Of a stretch of 64,000 bases of DNA, positions 50,512-60,058 are shown piece by piece. Every line of letters begins with the position of its first letter. The stretch's first letter is position 1. Position numbers and translations under genes: made by a program. This DNA comes from Suilimivivens sp964614185 (GTDB lineage: Bacteria; Bacillota; Clostridia; Lachnospirales; Lachnospiraceae), in assembly GCA_964614185.1 (NCBI GenBank), contig CAZTKJ010000003.1, forward strand, positions 1 through 64,000, in the 5' to 3' direction. The notes under the pieces were generated by a model, which worked only from the letters and a program-made list of their open reading frames with translations, was not told the origin of the DNA and ran no database searches.

Positions 50512-51900
50512 CTATTCTGTATCGATCCGTTCCCACATAGCCGGATCCCATATGATCCGCATTCCAAGTTTTCTGACTTCCTGACAGAAGATTCTGCTGA
50601 TTTCCACAAAATCCACATCCTCTTTAAAAGTCCCCTGCCAGTCAAAGCGTCCGGTCTGAGGGTTTTTAAGATAGGGCAGGCCTGTCATTTTCTCCATAAT
50701 TTCTTCTGCTTCTACAGATGCCATCATGCATCTTACATCTATCATATCCGCTTCCTGCTGAAGAGCTGCCCGGTTCATATATCCGCTGTACTCTTTATGA
50801 AGGCCCTCATAGAGCATGTCCGCTTCCTGGGTATATATTCCTCCCACAATCCTGTTTTTCCGGTTCAGAAGTCTCCCTCCTACCAGCGCCACATCAGGTC
50901 TGTTAGCCAAAAGATCCGGCTGATAGTCGATGCGATAAAAACCAAGGTGGCCCGTATGGGAAACTTTTCCCTTCCATTGCCTTGTCCTTAAGAAATCCTC
51001 TACTGCCCGTTTACCTGCATCATAAGCATATCGCTTGCTCTCCGGATTAGCTGCCGTAGAATTTTCATGGCATCGCCAGTGATACAAAACCTTAGGGATA
51101 TGGACAATAGGCAGGCTTTCCACCTTCTTCCTCTTTTTGTCCTTTCCCAGCATTCTGTTTACTGCTCTTAAGGCTATGTCAAAATCCTGGGCTCCGTCAC
51201 AAACGCTTCTAAACTGCAGTTCCTGCATCAGCTGCCTTTTCATTACCATAAAGTGACAGATATAATTATTAGAAAAAAATAAATCCAGATTAAACTTTGG
51301 CTTCCTATTTACTTCATAGTAGGAAGATGCATCACTGCTGCACTTGTCTTCATCAGAATATAACAGCTGTAATTCTATATCTTCTCTCTTGTATCTTTCA
51401 ATGAGGACAGCCATTTCATAAAGCGCATCTTCCGTTAACAGATCATCGTGGTCAAGAAGGCCTGCATAATCCCCTGTTGCATACATCAGTCCCTGATTGG
51501 TATTGCCTGAAATACCGCCGTTTGCCTTCAGTTTCCTATACATGATCCTTTGATCATCATAAGTCTTAACAACTTTCTCCACTCTGTCGGAGGCGCTGGC
51601 ATCTGCCAGTATCAACTCAAACCTGCCATATGACTGATTCAGCACGGACTCTATCATAGCTCTTAAATACTCTTCTTTTGTTTCATAGGCCGGTACTAAA
51701 ATACTAAACTTTACGGAAAAGTTTTGGGCCTCCTCCCTCTGTCTTTGAAGCGCCTCTTCCGGAATTGGCTGATACTCATAAGGACAGGAGTCTTTAGCCT
51801 CAATTCTTTCTTTTGCTGCATAATACGTCCTTTTTAATCCGTTTCTTTTCAAATAGTATATTGTTTTTTTTAAATTGTCTGCCTTTAAAATTCTGCCCAT
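50512..51900 (-). CDS. Glycosyltransferase family 2
   Basis: A 462-residue protein with one GT2 domain at about 60-310: FSILVPAYETKEEYLRAM, then GGISGNTNQGL and LLDHDDLLTED as the metal motif. The segment is close in pattern to the first domain of the 652-residue GT at 53872 (GGISGNTNECL, LFDHDDILHP), so they are probably paralogues. The C-terminal 130 residues hold no second GT motif I can identify. Confidence 0.88.
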   Translation of the reverse strand: MGRILKADNLKKTIYYLKRNGLKRTYYAAKERIEAKDSCPYEYQPIPEEALQRQREEAQNFSVKFSILVPAYETKEEYLRAMIESVLNQSYGRFELILADASASDRVEKVVKTYDDQRIMYRKLKANGGISGNTNQGLMYATGDYAGLLDHDDLLTEDALYEMAVLIERYKREDIELQLLYSDEDKCSSDASSYYEVNRKPKFNLDLFFSNNYICHFMVMKRQLMQELQFRSVCDGAQDFDIALRAVNRMLGKDKKRKKVESLPIVHIPKVLYHWRCHENSTAANPESKRYAYDAGKRAVEDFLRTRQWKGKVSHTGHLGFYRIDYQPDLLANRPDVALVGGRLLNRKNRIVGGIYTQEADMLYEGLHKEYSGYMNRAALQQEADMIDVRCMMASVEAEEIMEKMTGLPYLKNPQTGRFDWQGTFKEDVDFVEISRIFCQEVRKLGMRIIWDPAMWERIDTE

Positions 51901-51998
51901 CTATTACTCCATGAATACTGTTTGCTGTATTTTTATTTCAAAAGAACATTGGCGACTTTAATGCTCCTCAGCAGCAAAGTCTTTCCCGTGAAAGAACA

Positions 51999-52026
51999 GC
52001 AACGGGAGAAAGAGTTCCCCCGTTGC
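51999..52026 (-). terminator. Hairpin after the phosphoglucomutase gene
   Basis: A perfect 8-bp stem GCAACGGG/CCCGTTGC with a 12-nt loop lies 30 bp past the phosphoglucomutase stop. The tail on the minus strand is TGTTCTTTCACGG, only moderately U-rich, so termination may be partial and the GTs downstream may still be read. Confidence 0.5.
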
Positions 52027-52056
52027 CTCATTCCGTACAAATACTGTTCTGATGCC

Positions 52057-53778
52057 TTACAGATATGCTTTCAAATCTTCTGTAAGCTTTTCTACCTTAG
52101 CTTGTGCATCTTCAATGCTGGTGCCTTTGACACCCATATAAAATTTGATCTTAGGTTCTGTACCGGAAGGCCGTGCGCAGCACCAGGAATCATTGCTTAA
52201 GTCAAAATACAGTACATTGGACTTAGGCAGCCCTGTGCTTTTGCTTTCTCCGGTTTCAAGGTTAAGAGCTACATCTTTTTCATAATCTCTGAATTCTTTT
52301 ACCGTTAATTCTCCGAAATTCTTAGGCGGATTGCTTCTTAATCTGTTCATCATCTCAGTGATCTGGGCAGCGCCGTCAATACCCTTTAATGTAATGGCAT
52401 ACTGTGTCTCCTTGAAATATCCGTACTTTTCATAGAGCTTTACCATCTGATCCCATACGGTAATTCCGTTTTTCTTACACCATGCTGCCACTTCACACAG
52501 GCACATAACTGCCACTACCGCATCTTTGTCCCTTGCGTGGGTTCCTGCCAGGCATCCATAGCTTTCTTCCAGACCGAATACATAATTATTGGAGCCTGTC
52601 TGCTCAAACAGCTTGATCTGCTCACCGATATATTTGAATCCTGTCAATACTTCAATGAATTTAACATTGTAATTTCTGGCAATAGCTCCTGCCATATTGG
52701 TTGTAACGATGGTTGTAACCATTGCCGGATTTTCAGGCATGGTTCCGGTTTCCGTTCTTTCACGAAGAATATACTCTGCAATCAGCATACCGGACATGTT
52801 TCCTGTAAACGGAACATATTCCCCTGTTTTGGTATCCAGTGCATAGATACCCAGACGGTCTGCATCAGGATCTGTTGCAAGTACAATATCGGCATTCTTT
52901 TCCTTAGCCAGTTTGAGAGCCAGGGTAAATGCCTTGGGATCTTCGGGATTGGGATATTCCAGAGTGGTAAAATCGGGATCCGGAAGTTCCTGCTCGGGAA
53001 CTACATATACATGCTTAAATCCAAGTTCGGATAAAATTCTTCTAACCGGTACATTACCTGTTCCATGGAAAGGTGTATAAACAATTTTAATATCATCAGC
53101 CATTTCTTTAATAATTTCGGGATGGATGATCTGCTTCTTCAGCTCTTCCATATAAGCATCATCAATCTCCTGGCCGATCACCTGATAAAGTCCTGCCGCC
53201 ATAGCATCTTCTTTAGCCATGGTCTTTACTTCATGATAATCTGTCACATTTTTAACTTCAGTGATGATTTCTTTGTCCTTGGGAGCCGTTACCTGTGCCC
53301 CATCTTCCCAATAAGCTTTATATCCGTTGTATTCCGGAGGATTGTGGCTGGCTGTAATGACAATACCTGAAATACAGTTCAACTTCCGAAGGGCAAAGGA
53401 AAGTTCCGGTGTAGGACGAAGAGCATCAAATACATATGCCTTAATACCATTTGCAGCCAGACAGAGCGCTGCTTCATCAGCAAATTCAGGGGACATTCTT
53501 CTTGAATCATATGCAATGGCCACACCACGGTCTTTGCCCCCCTGTTTCACAATATAATTGGCCAGACCCTGGGTTGCTTTTCTTACAGTATAGATATTCA
53601 TACGATTGGTTCCTGCGCCAATCACACCACGCAGGCCGCCGGTGCCAAATTCCAGTTCTTTATAAAATCTGTCTTCAATTTCCTTTTCGTTTTCCGCTAT
53701 ATTGCGAAGCTCATCTTTCGTGGCCTCATCAAAATAGGCATCACTTAACCAAAAGTCATACTGTTCCTTGTAGCTCAT
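52057..53778 (-). CDS. pgcA: Phosphoglucomutase/phosphomannomutase
   Basis: A 573-residue alpha-D-phosphohexomutase. The phosphoserine loop is TASHNPPEYNG, the metal loop TDPDADRLG, the sugar loop GLEESYG, and the phosphate loop RPSGTEPKIKFY. It interconverts glucose-1- and glucose-6-phosphate, supplying glucose-1-phosphate to RfbA in this locus. It is preceded by a 93-bp gap and may have its own promoter. Confidence 0.93.
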   Translation of the reverse strand: MSYKEQYDFWLSDAYFDEATKDELRNIAENEKEIEDRFYKELEFGTGGLRGVIGAGTNRMNIYTVRKATQGLANYIVKQGGKDRGVAIAYDSRRMSPEFADEAALCLAANGIKAYVFDALRPTPELSFALRKLNCISGIVITASHNPPEYNGYKAYWEDGAQVTAPKDKEIITEVKNVTDYHEVKTMAKEDAMAAGLYQVIGQEIDDAYMEELKKQIIHPEIIKEMADDIKIVYTPFHGTGNVPVRRILSELGFKHVYVVPEQELPDPDFTTLEYPNPEDPKAFTLALKLAKEKNADIVLATDPDADRLGIYALDTKTGEYVPFTGNMSGMLIAEYILRERTETGTMPENPAMVTTIVTTNMAGAIARNYNVKFIEVLTGFKYIGEQIKLFEQTGSNNYVFGLEESYGCLAGTHARDKDAVVAVMCLCEVAAWCKKNGITVWDQMVKLYEKYGYFKETQYAITLKGIDGAAQITEMMNRLRSNPPKNFGELTVKEFRDYEKDVALNLETGESKSTGLPKSNVLYFDLSNDSWCCARPSGTEPKIKFYMGVKGTSIEDAQAKVEKLTEDLKAYL

Positions 53779-53871
53779 AACTGATCCTCCTGAAATTTAC
53801 ATTCTATTTATATCTATGCCATGCTCATATCCCGCACGGCTTATACACTATAATATTGTAACATACATTAC

Positions 53872-55830
53872 CTATACTTTCAAAGCAAAGTCGCTTCTAT
53901 CCAAAGAAAAGTTCGGGTTATAATAAGGATCACCCTTTTCCAAAACCGTCTTCCACTTCTCCCGGAACCTGCCTGATTCTTCCTCATAGCGGGCTGCCTT
54001 TTCTCCTCTGTCATCCAGACCTCTTGATATGGATTCAAAATGATACAGTTCCGCAAACGGAGTAAACACATTCAAAAGTCTCTTTTCTCTGAGTTTCAGG
54101 CAGAAATCCACATCATTTAATGAAATGGCGAAGCTCTCATCAAGGCCTCCGACTTCTTCAAACAGCTTCTTCTTTACCAACAGACAGGCTCCTGTAACTG
54201 CCGAAACATTCTGTGCATAACAGAGCCTTCCCATATATCCCAGATTTTCTCTGTGCTGTCCGTAATGACTGTGGCCTGCCGTTCTGTGAGCCCCAAGCTG
54301 AAGCACCACACCTGCATGCTGAATGGTTTTGTTCCCATAGTAGAGCTTTGCTCCCACAGCGCCTACATCCTCACGCTGGGCGTACATCAGCATCTCTTCC
54401 ATCCAGTTAACGGTAATAACCTGGGTATCGTTGTTGAGCAGCAGGACATAATCTCCATCAGATGATTTTACTCCGAAATTATTTACCTTAGAATAATTAA
54501 ATCCTTCTCCTGCCGGATAGGTAACTACCTTAACATTTGGATATTCCTTTAATTTTTCATAATACTCAAAAATCTCTTTTGTCTCGCTGTTATTTTCCAC
54601 CACAACAATCTCATAATTCTCATAAGTGGATTTTTCAATAACAGACGTTATGCACCTTTTCAGATCTTCTGTATGATCTTTGTTGGCAATAATAATGGAT
54701 ATCTTGGGATCTCCCATGATCTGATATCTGATTTTAAATATAGTCTCAAAAGCCCTGGTGGAAGTGATCTGAAAATGTTCAAAGCCATGACGGCGCAGAT
54801 GATCTGCCACCGCTCCCTTAGCAGCCTCCACTGCATAAGGCTTGGCATCAATGCCGGACGCCACGCTTCCCGCATGAGAACGCCAATAATAAAGAAGCCT
54901 TGGGATATGGACCACCTTCTCAGCACGGTCCGTAAGCCTTAAGATCATATCATGATCCTGACTCCCGTCAAATTGAGACCGGAACAGTTCTGTTCCGTCA
55001 AGCAGCTGCCGTGCAAATACACTGAAATGACAGATATAATTGTTGGCCCGCAGATTATCTACTGCATAATCCGGTTTAAAATGCATGGTCAGCATCTTAT
55101 CAATGTCACCGCTCTTAAAGGTCGTTTCATCACAGTATATGTAGTCTGCACCCTGTTCATTAATTGCCTTTACATATTCATATAACGCACTGGGATGAAG
55201 AATATCGTCATGGTCAAAAAGACCGATATATTCTCCTGTTGCCAGTTTTAGACATTCATTGGTATTCCCTGAAATACCGCCGTTTTTCTCAAGCTTCTTA
55301 TATCGAATCTTTCCGCCTTTGGTTTTTTCTGCATATTGTCCGCAGATGTCCCCTACATAGCCATGCTCACTGTCAGAACCGTCTGCCAGACACAGTTCCC
55401 AGTTTTCATAAGTCTGGGTCATTACAGAATCAAGCATTTCCCTAAGAAAGGTTTCCGGCGTATTATAGAGAGGCACTAAAATACTGATGACCGGCATTTT
55501 TTCAAAGACATGCTCTCTTTCCGCCCTTCTCTTTTCTTCATCCGGAAAACTCTTTTTACCAAACTGCTCCATGGCCTGACGCTCATTTTTTTTATACTTC
55601 AGTTTGGAAATCACGCCTCTTAAATTTCCGCAGTTTTTTAGCCTGTCTCTCTGTCTGATCATAAAATGCATACATTTTCTTAAAGGCGCACTCATTTTCC
55701 AAAGAGGATTGTTCTTGATCCGGCCCAGTTTAAAATTCAATTCTTCATTCCGGGCTTCCAAAACCGCAACCCGCTCTGCCAGATCCGCCGTTTTAATATG
55801 CTCTTTTTCATAAGCTTCCTTATAATCCAT
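53872..55830 (-). CDS. Tandem-domain glycosyltransferase family 2
   Basis: A 652-residue protein with an N-terminal coiled-coil segment (about 10-40), a first GT2 domain (about 115-330; ISILVPLYNTPETFLREM, LFDHDDILHP) and a second GT2 domain (about 380-620; KISIIIANKDHTEDLK, LLNNDTQVITVNW, SLNDVDFCLKLRE). Both metal motifs are intact, so it could add two different sugars in turn. It overlaps the end of the upstream GT gene by 11 bp. Confidence 0.9.
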   Translation of the reverse strand: MDYKEAYEKEHIKTADLAERVAVLEARNEELNFKLGRIKNNPLWKMSAPLRKCMHFMIRQRDRLKNCGNLRGVISKLKYKKNERQAMEQFGKKSFPDEEKRRAEREHVFEKMPVISILVPLYNTPETFLREMLDSVMTQTYENWELCLADGSDSEHGYVGDICGQYAEKTKGGKIRYKKLEKNGGISGNTNECLKLATGEYIGLFDHDDILHPSALYEYVKAINEQGADYIYCDETTFKSGDIDKMLTMHFKPDYAVDNLRANNYICHFSVFARQLLDGTELFRSQFDGSQDHDMILRLTDRAEKVVHIPRLLYYWRSHAGSVASGIDAKPYAVEAAKGAVADHLRRHGFEHFQITSTRAFETIFKIRYQIMGDPKISIIIANKDHTEDLKRCITSVIEKSTYENYEIVVVENNSETKEIFEYYEKLKEYPNVKVVTYPAGEGFNYSKVNNFGVKSSDGDYVLLLNNDTQVITVNWMEEMLMYAQREDVGAVGAKLYYGNKTIQHAGVVLQLGAHRTAGHSHYGQHRENLGYMGRLCYAQNVSAVTGACLLVKKKLFEEVGGLDESFAISLNDVDFCLKLREKRLLNVFTPFAELYHFESISRGLDDRGEKAARYEEESGRFREKWKTVLEKGDPYYNPNFSLDRSDFALKV

Positions 55831-57901
55831 GATCTTCTCCCACCTGCAGCACCCAGCTGCTCCAATTTACCAGTTTCTGTCTGGAACATCTGTCCTCTGC
55901 CAGCATCCCAAAACGGTAAACTCCTTTGGGAATACTGTCAAGCTGCACTTTTGCAGCAAATCCCGTCAGATCCACATTACATTGATCTTTCAGATTGTTT
56001 TTAATATCCGGTCTGTACCTCTCCTCTGCCACAACCCGCAAAACCTGCATATTTTCTTTGTTTTGAAGCAAAAGCGTCTTTTTATAACATGCGTTATTTG
56101 ATCCAATGATAAAGGTATATCCCTGGAAATAATATCCCATATCCTCTGCTGAGGGTTTTATTTCACCTTTATCCGGTGTCACTCCGTATTTCCACTTATA
56201 AATATCCATGGCACATTCCATACCAATGACCACACAGGAATCCTCCCTGATATACTTCGGAAGCTCCTCCTGTTTTACTACGGATGACCATGGCATATCC
56301 AGGGTAACCTGATAATGGAATGCAGGTCCGTACTCGGATTCCAGCATGTCTGTAGTAAGATATTTATGATAAAAAGGATCCTTTCCGTAAAGCTTTTGAT
56401 GTCTTTCATATAGAATATCCTTTTCTTTCAGAAGACGCTGCTGCTTTTCTTCCGATTCCCCATCCTTCCCACGGCTTAAAGATTCGTGATGATACAAGAT
56501 GACATCATTTCTTACCACATTATAATATCCCATTTCAAAAATGGTATAGCAAAGATCCACATCGTTAAAAGCAACTGCCAGTTTTTCTGCAAATCCTCCT
56601 GCCTTTTCAAATACCTCTTTCCGCACAAGAAGACATGCGCCGGTTACTGCCATCACATTGTGGACACCTCTGTTCTTTCCATAATAATGTTCCTGCTCAT
56701 CTGACAGGAACTGCAGCTTATGGGCCGGTCCCACTCTCAGGTTGGTAATCCCCGCATGCTGGATCATTTGGGAATCCGGATAAAGCAGCTTAGCCCCTAC
56801 TGCTCCCACATAAGAAAGGACCGCTTTATCGGCAAGCTTGCTTAACCAGTGGGAATCCACTATTTCTATATCATCATTGAGAAACAGAAGCAACTCACCT
56901 CCGGCCTGTGACGCTCCCATGTTACACATTCTGGAAAAGTTAAAGGGCATAGGCACATAATCATATGTCAGTTCTTTAAAAAAACTTCTGTCCCGCGTTG
57001 TTTCTTTGATCCTGGCGATTTCACTTTCAATAGACTTTCTGTTGCTTTCACTGCTTCCGTTGTCAATGATCCGTATTTCATAAGGATATTCTGTCCGGGT
57101 TCTGTCAATCAGAGAATGAATGCATTGAAATAAAACCCGGGGATTATCTTTGGATGGTATGATAACAGATACTAAAGGTTTTTCTTCCTTTGGGTTCTGC
57201 CACACGGCTTTCTTGTGCAGGTCTAAGTTTTTAACTGCTTCATACCCTTCTTTTTCTGTATGGAACAGTATTTCCGGGATATGACACACGCAGTCCATTC
57301 CATGTTTTCTGATCAATTCATAACATAGCTCATAGAGGCCGGTATTTTCAATTCCCTCTATCTGCATTTCTTTAAGGACGCTGCCCCGAACAGCCACAAG
57401 ACTTCCAAAATAAAAACCGGAAAGGAATGTATCCGGTGACCAATCCGGTTTAAACCATGGATTCTTTCGTATGCCGTCTTCCTCCACATCTTCATCACCA
57501 TAAATCAGGATTATATTTTTGTTTTCCATCATTTTTTGATAAATAAGCGGTATTGAAATTTGAGAAAGTCTGCCTTCAGAAGCGGCAAATATAATCACAT
57601 CATTTTCATGATTTATGAAAGATTTCTGAAAATGTCCGTCATGCTTTTTTATTTCATGTTCTAAACTAATCAAAAGAAAGGTCATGGTACTTGCTTTTCC
57701 TGCTTTTTTATCAAAGGCTTTAATGCAGCATGAATCCTCCATATCAGGCTCTGAAACAATCACATGATCTATTTCTGCCTTTTTTTCCTGTTTTACGATC
57801 CAATCCCCATAAGACACATGTTTTTCACAGACTCTTTTTCTGTAAATCTTGTTCTGTCTGTCCGTTAATATCTTCTTTATGCTTTGTTTCAAAAAAGCCA
57901 C
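55820..57901 (-). CDS. Multi-domain glycosyltransferase family 2 with degenerate first domain
   Basis: A 693-residue protein. Residues about 90-235 look like the remaining back half of a GT2 domain (YGDEDVEEDGIRKNPWFKPDW, then SGFYFGSLVAVRGSVL) without the usual nucleotide-binding start. A complete GT2 domain follows at about 245-480 (VSVIIPSKDNPRVLFQCI, LFLNDDIEIVDSHW, AFNDVDLCYTIFE). The last 170 residues are beta-rich and may bind glycan. It overlaps the next gene by 11 bp and follows the methyltransferase gene by 19 bp. Confidence 0.87.
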   Translation of the reverse strand: MAFLKQSIKKILTDRQNKIYRKRVCEKHVSYGDWIVKQEKKAEIDHVIVSEPDMEDSCCIKAFDKKAGKASTMTFLLISLEHEIKKHDGHFQKSFINHENDVIIFAASEGRLSQISIPLIYQKMMENKNIILIYGDEDVEEDGIRKNPWFKPDWSPDTFLSGFYFGSLVAVRGSVLKEMQIEGIENTGLYELCYELIRKHGMDCVCHIPEILFHTEKEGYEAVKNLDLHKKAVWQNPKEEKPLVSVIIPSKDNPRVLFQCIHSLIDRTRTEYPYEIRIIDNGSSESNRKSIESEIARIKETTRDRSFFKELTYDYVPMPFNFSRMCNMGASQAGGELLLFLNDDIEIVDSHWLSKLADKAVLSYVGAVGAKLLYPDSQMIQHAGITNLRVGPAHKLQFLSDEQEHYYGKNRGVHNVMAVTGACLLVRKEVFEKAGGFAEKLAVAFNDVDLCYTIFEMGYYNVVRNDVILYHHESLSRGKDGESEEKQQRLLKEKDILYERHQKLYGKDPFYHKYLTTDMLESEYGPAFHYQVTLDMPWSSVVKQEELPKYIREDSCVVIGMECAMDIYKWKYGVTPDKGEIKPSAEDMGYYFQGYTFIIGSNNACYKKTLLLQNKENMQVLRVVAEERYRPDIKNNLKDQCNVDLTGFAAKVQLDSIPKGVYRFGMLAEDRCSRQKLVNWSSWVLQVGEDHGL

Positions 57902-57920
57902 GTCTTATTTCCTCTCATGA

Positions 57921-60026
57921 TTAGAAAAGTTTCTTGATGCCGTCACTTACTTCTGTTGCCATATCCTCCGGCAATGGCGACAATTTCATTTTAACCGACA
58001 GTATATTCTCTCCCTGCATAGGCAGTTTCAAAACCTGAATCGTAAAATTGGGATCTGAAGTGTTAAAAATCCATGTGTTATCTTTTATACCCTTCCCATT
58101 AGACTGAATTGTTTTCCTGGTAACAGGAACCACCACTCCGTTTAAAAGCAGTTCTTCTATTTTGACCATACAGCATCTGTCTGCGGGATCAATACGGAGA
58201 GCTGTTACATTTCCGTCAAAAGTAATTTCTGCATCAATGGTATACTGATCTGTATAAATATCAGGCACATAATATGAATTTTCCTCTGAAAACCCCGTTC
58301 CTGTGTCTTCATAAATCTGTATTCTGTTATCCAGAATTTCCTGCAGATGCTCTTCCATCAGAATTTTGGGATCCACACAGTAAGTTCCCATGGATGCGCG
58401 TATCTCTCCCATGGATTTATGCCTGCCCGTAACCTTCTTTTGAAAGCGCAGTTCTCTTTTCTTATATTCTTCTGCTTCCGCTAAAGTAATCTCTAACTTT
58501 TTCAGTAAAAAATCAAGATCCAGTTTATTTCTTTTCTCTTCTTCCAGCACATAACAGTAGAGAGCTCTGAAAGCAATTTCTTTCATGGGAACTGATTTCT
58601 CCACTGTCCATTCATAATCAATAACCGTCCACTGATCTCCATTTACAAGGATATTGGCAAAAATCAGGTCATAATCCGTAATGCCATTGTCTTCTCCATA
58701 GGAAACAACCGTAAGATACTGGTCAAAGAGCCTGTAAAACTCCTCCATATCTTCCCGCTCCAGGCACTGATCCAATAATTCCTCCAGAGTAACTCCTTCT
58801 TCCAGGGGGAACTCTGCATAACTTGCATCCTCTGCAAGGGTACATGGATTGATACGCAGTTTACTTCCTTCATAACGTTTCTCCAGCAACACGTAAGCCT
58901 GCTGCAGCCTTCTTAGATGCTTCTTGGCCATTTCAGAAAGAGGGATCTTACGAATCAGCTTACCGGAAGAGGTTTCCACCATTTCCGTACGTATCATATA
59001 TTCCTCTGCTCTGTCATTAGAATATTTTACATAAGTTGTTTCCAGTTCGCTGCCGGTCACTATCATATAGGAGTTAGCAAAAATATCAAACAACCCATCC
59101 TTGATGATACTGTCAAATACGTACTTTTCATTAAAAAGCACCATTCTGTCACGATCAAAATTCCGTATATTATCCGTTAATTCTCCCAGATGGGGAAGTC
59201 TTTTATCGGAATAAATAGTCATAGGAAATTTATAATCGGGATAGGGATAGTAAAAAGAATATTCCTCGATTTTACAGCTTCTTAAAATCTTTTCAAGTCC
59301 CGGCCTTGAAAATGTCCTGGCGCTTCCTCCATCAGGGTAACCTTCTAATCCGGCAAAATAAGCGCCTACATGGTCTTCTTTGCAGCCTGCAAAATACTTT
59401 AACCCCATTCTGTTCTCTATAGCAATAACAATACGTCCGTTATTTTTTACATGTTTTTGCATAGTCTTCAAAAAGTCTTCATAAGGCGTTTGAGACTGAA
59501 TATAAGACTGGGCATACTCAAATACCCCGATCAAGCATATATAATCATAATCTGCTGCAAGCCACGGCTCAATATCTTTAAAATTTCCCACATGAATGGA
59601 AATATTATCCATATCATGGTTTCTATATGCATTAATATGGCTTCTTTTGGCGGAAAGATCCACACAAGTGACTTCCTGTGCCTTCTCTGCCAGTTTTTCC
59701 GTGATAGCTCCGCAGCCTGAACCTATTTCAAGCACCTTATGGTTTTTATTAATAGGCAGCCAGTCCACGATATTGGCCCGAAGAGGAGAAAGATGATAAA
59801 GGAAAGGCCAGCTTCCCTTTTCTTCAATGACAGCAGGATATTCTACACGGGAAACTTCTTTTACAATGGAAAGAAGGTCGTCCTCTACTGTTCCGTCACT
59901 ATAGAGATCCTGGCCCGGATAATACCTGTAATCCAGCACTACATTTCCAATTTCCATAGGAAGATTGCCAAGCAGTTCTTCCTGTTTTAAATGAATGGGC
60001 TTATTTTTTTCTTCTGCTCTGTCCAT
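57921..60026 (-). CDS. Methyltransferase with kinase-like region (WbdD-like chain-capping candidate)
   Basis: A 701-residue protein. Residues about 75-215 form a class I SAM-dependent methyltransferase (LEIGSGCGAITEKLAEKA at 99-116). From about 325 to 560 the sequence resembles a protein-kinase-like fold: D453-L-I-F-A-N458-I-L-V fits the D-x4-N catalytic loop and D470-Y-E the metal-binding DFG position; the His of HRD is absent. The last 130 residues are beta-rich. The order methyltransferase, kinase-like, and the position beside Wzt recall WbdD, which caps O8/O9a chains with methyl and phosphate. That equivalence is inference. It lies 32 bp after wzt. Confidence 0.82.
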   Translation of the reverse strand: MDRAEEKNKPIHLKQEELLGNLPMEIGNVVLDYRYYPGQDLYSDGTVEDDLLSIVKEVSRVEYPAVIEEKGSWPFLYHLSPLRANIVDWLPINKNHKVLEIGSGCGAITEKLAEKAQEVTCVDLSAKRSHINAYRNHDMDNISIHVGNFKDIEPWLAADYDYICLIGVFEYAQSYIQSQTPYEDFLKTMQKHVKNNGRIVIAIENRMGLKYFAGCKEDHVGAYFAGLEGYPDGGSARTFSRPGLEKILRSCKIEEYSFYYPYPDYKFPMTIYSDKRLPHLGELTDNIRNFDRDRMVLFNEKYVFDSIIKDGLFDIFANSYMIVTGSELETTYVKYSNDRAEEYMIRTEMVETSSGKLIRKIPLSEMAKKHLRRLQQAYVLLEKRYEGSKLRINPCTLAEDASYAEFPLEEGVTLEELLDQCLEREDMEEFYRLFDQYLTVVSYGEDNGITDYDLIFANILVNGDQWTVIDYEWTVEKSVPMKEIAFRALYCYVLEEEKRNKLDLDFLLKKLEITLAEAEEYKKRELRFQKKVTGRHKSMGEIRASMGTYCVDPKILMEEHLQEILDNRIQIYEDTGTGFSEENSYYVPDIYTDQYTIDAEITFDGNVTALRIDPADRCCMVKIEELLLNGVVVPVTRKTIQSNGKGIKDNTWIFNTSDPNFTIQVLKLPMQGENILSVKMKLSPLPEDMATEVSDGIKKLF

Positions 60027-60058
60027 ATCTCTTCCTTTCCGATGATCCTATCAGATAT

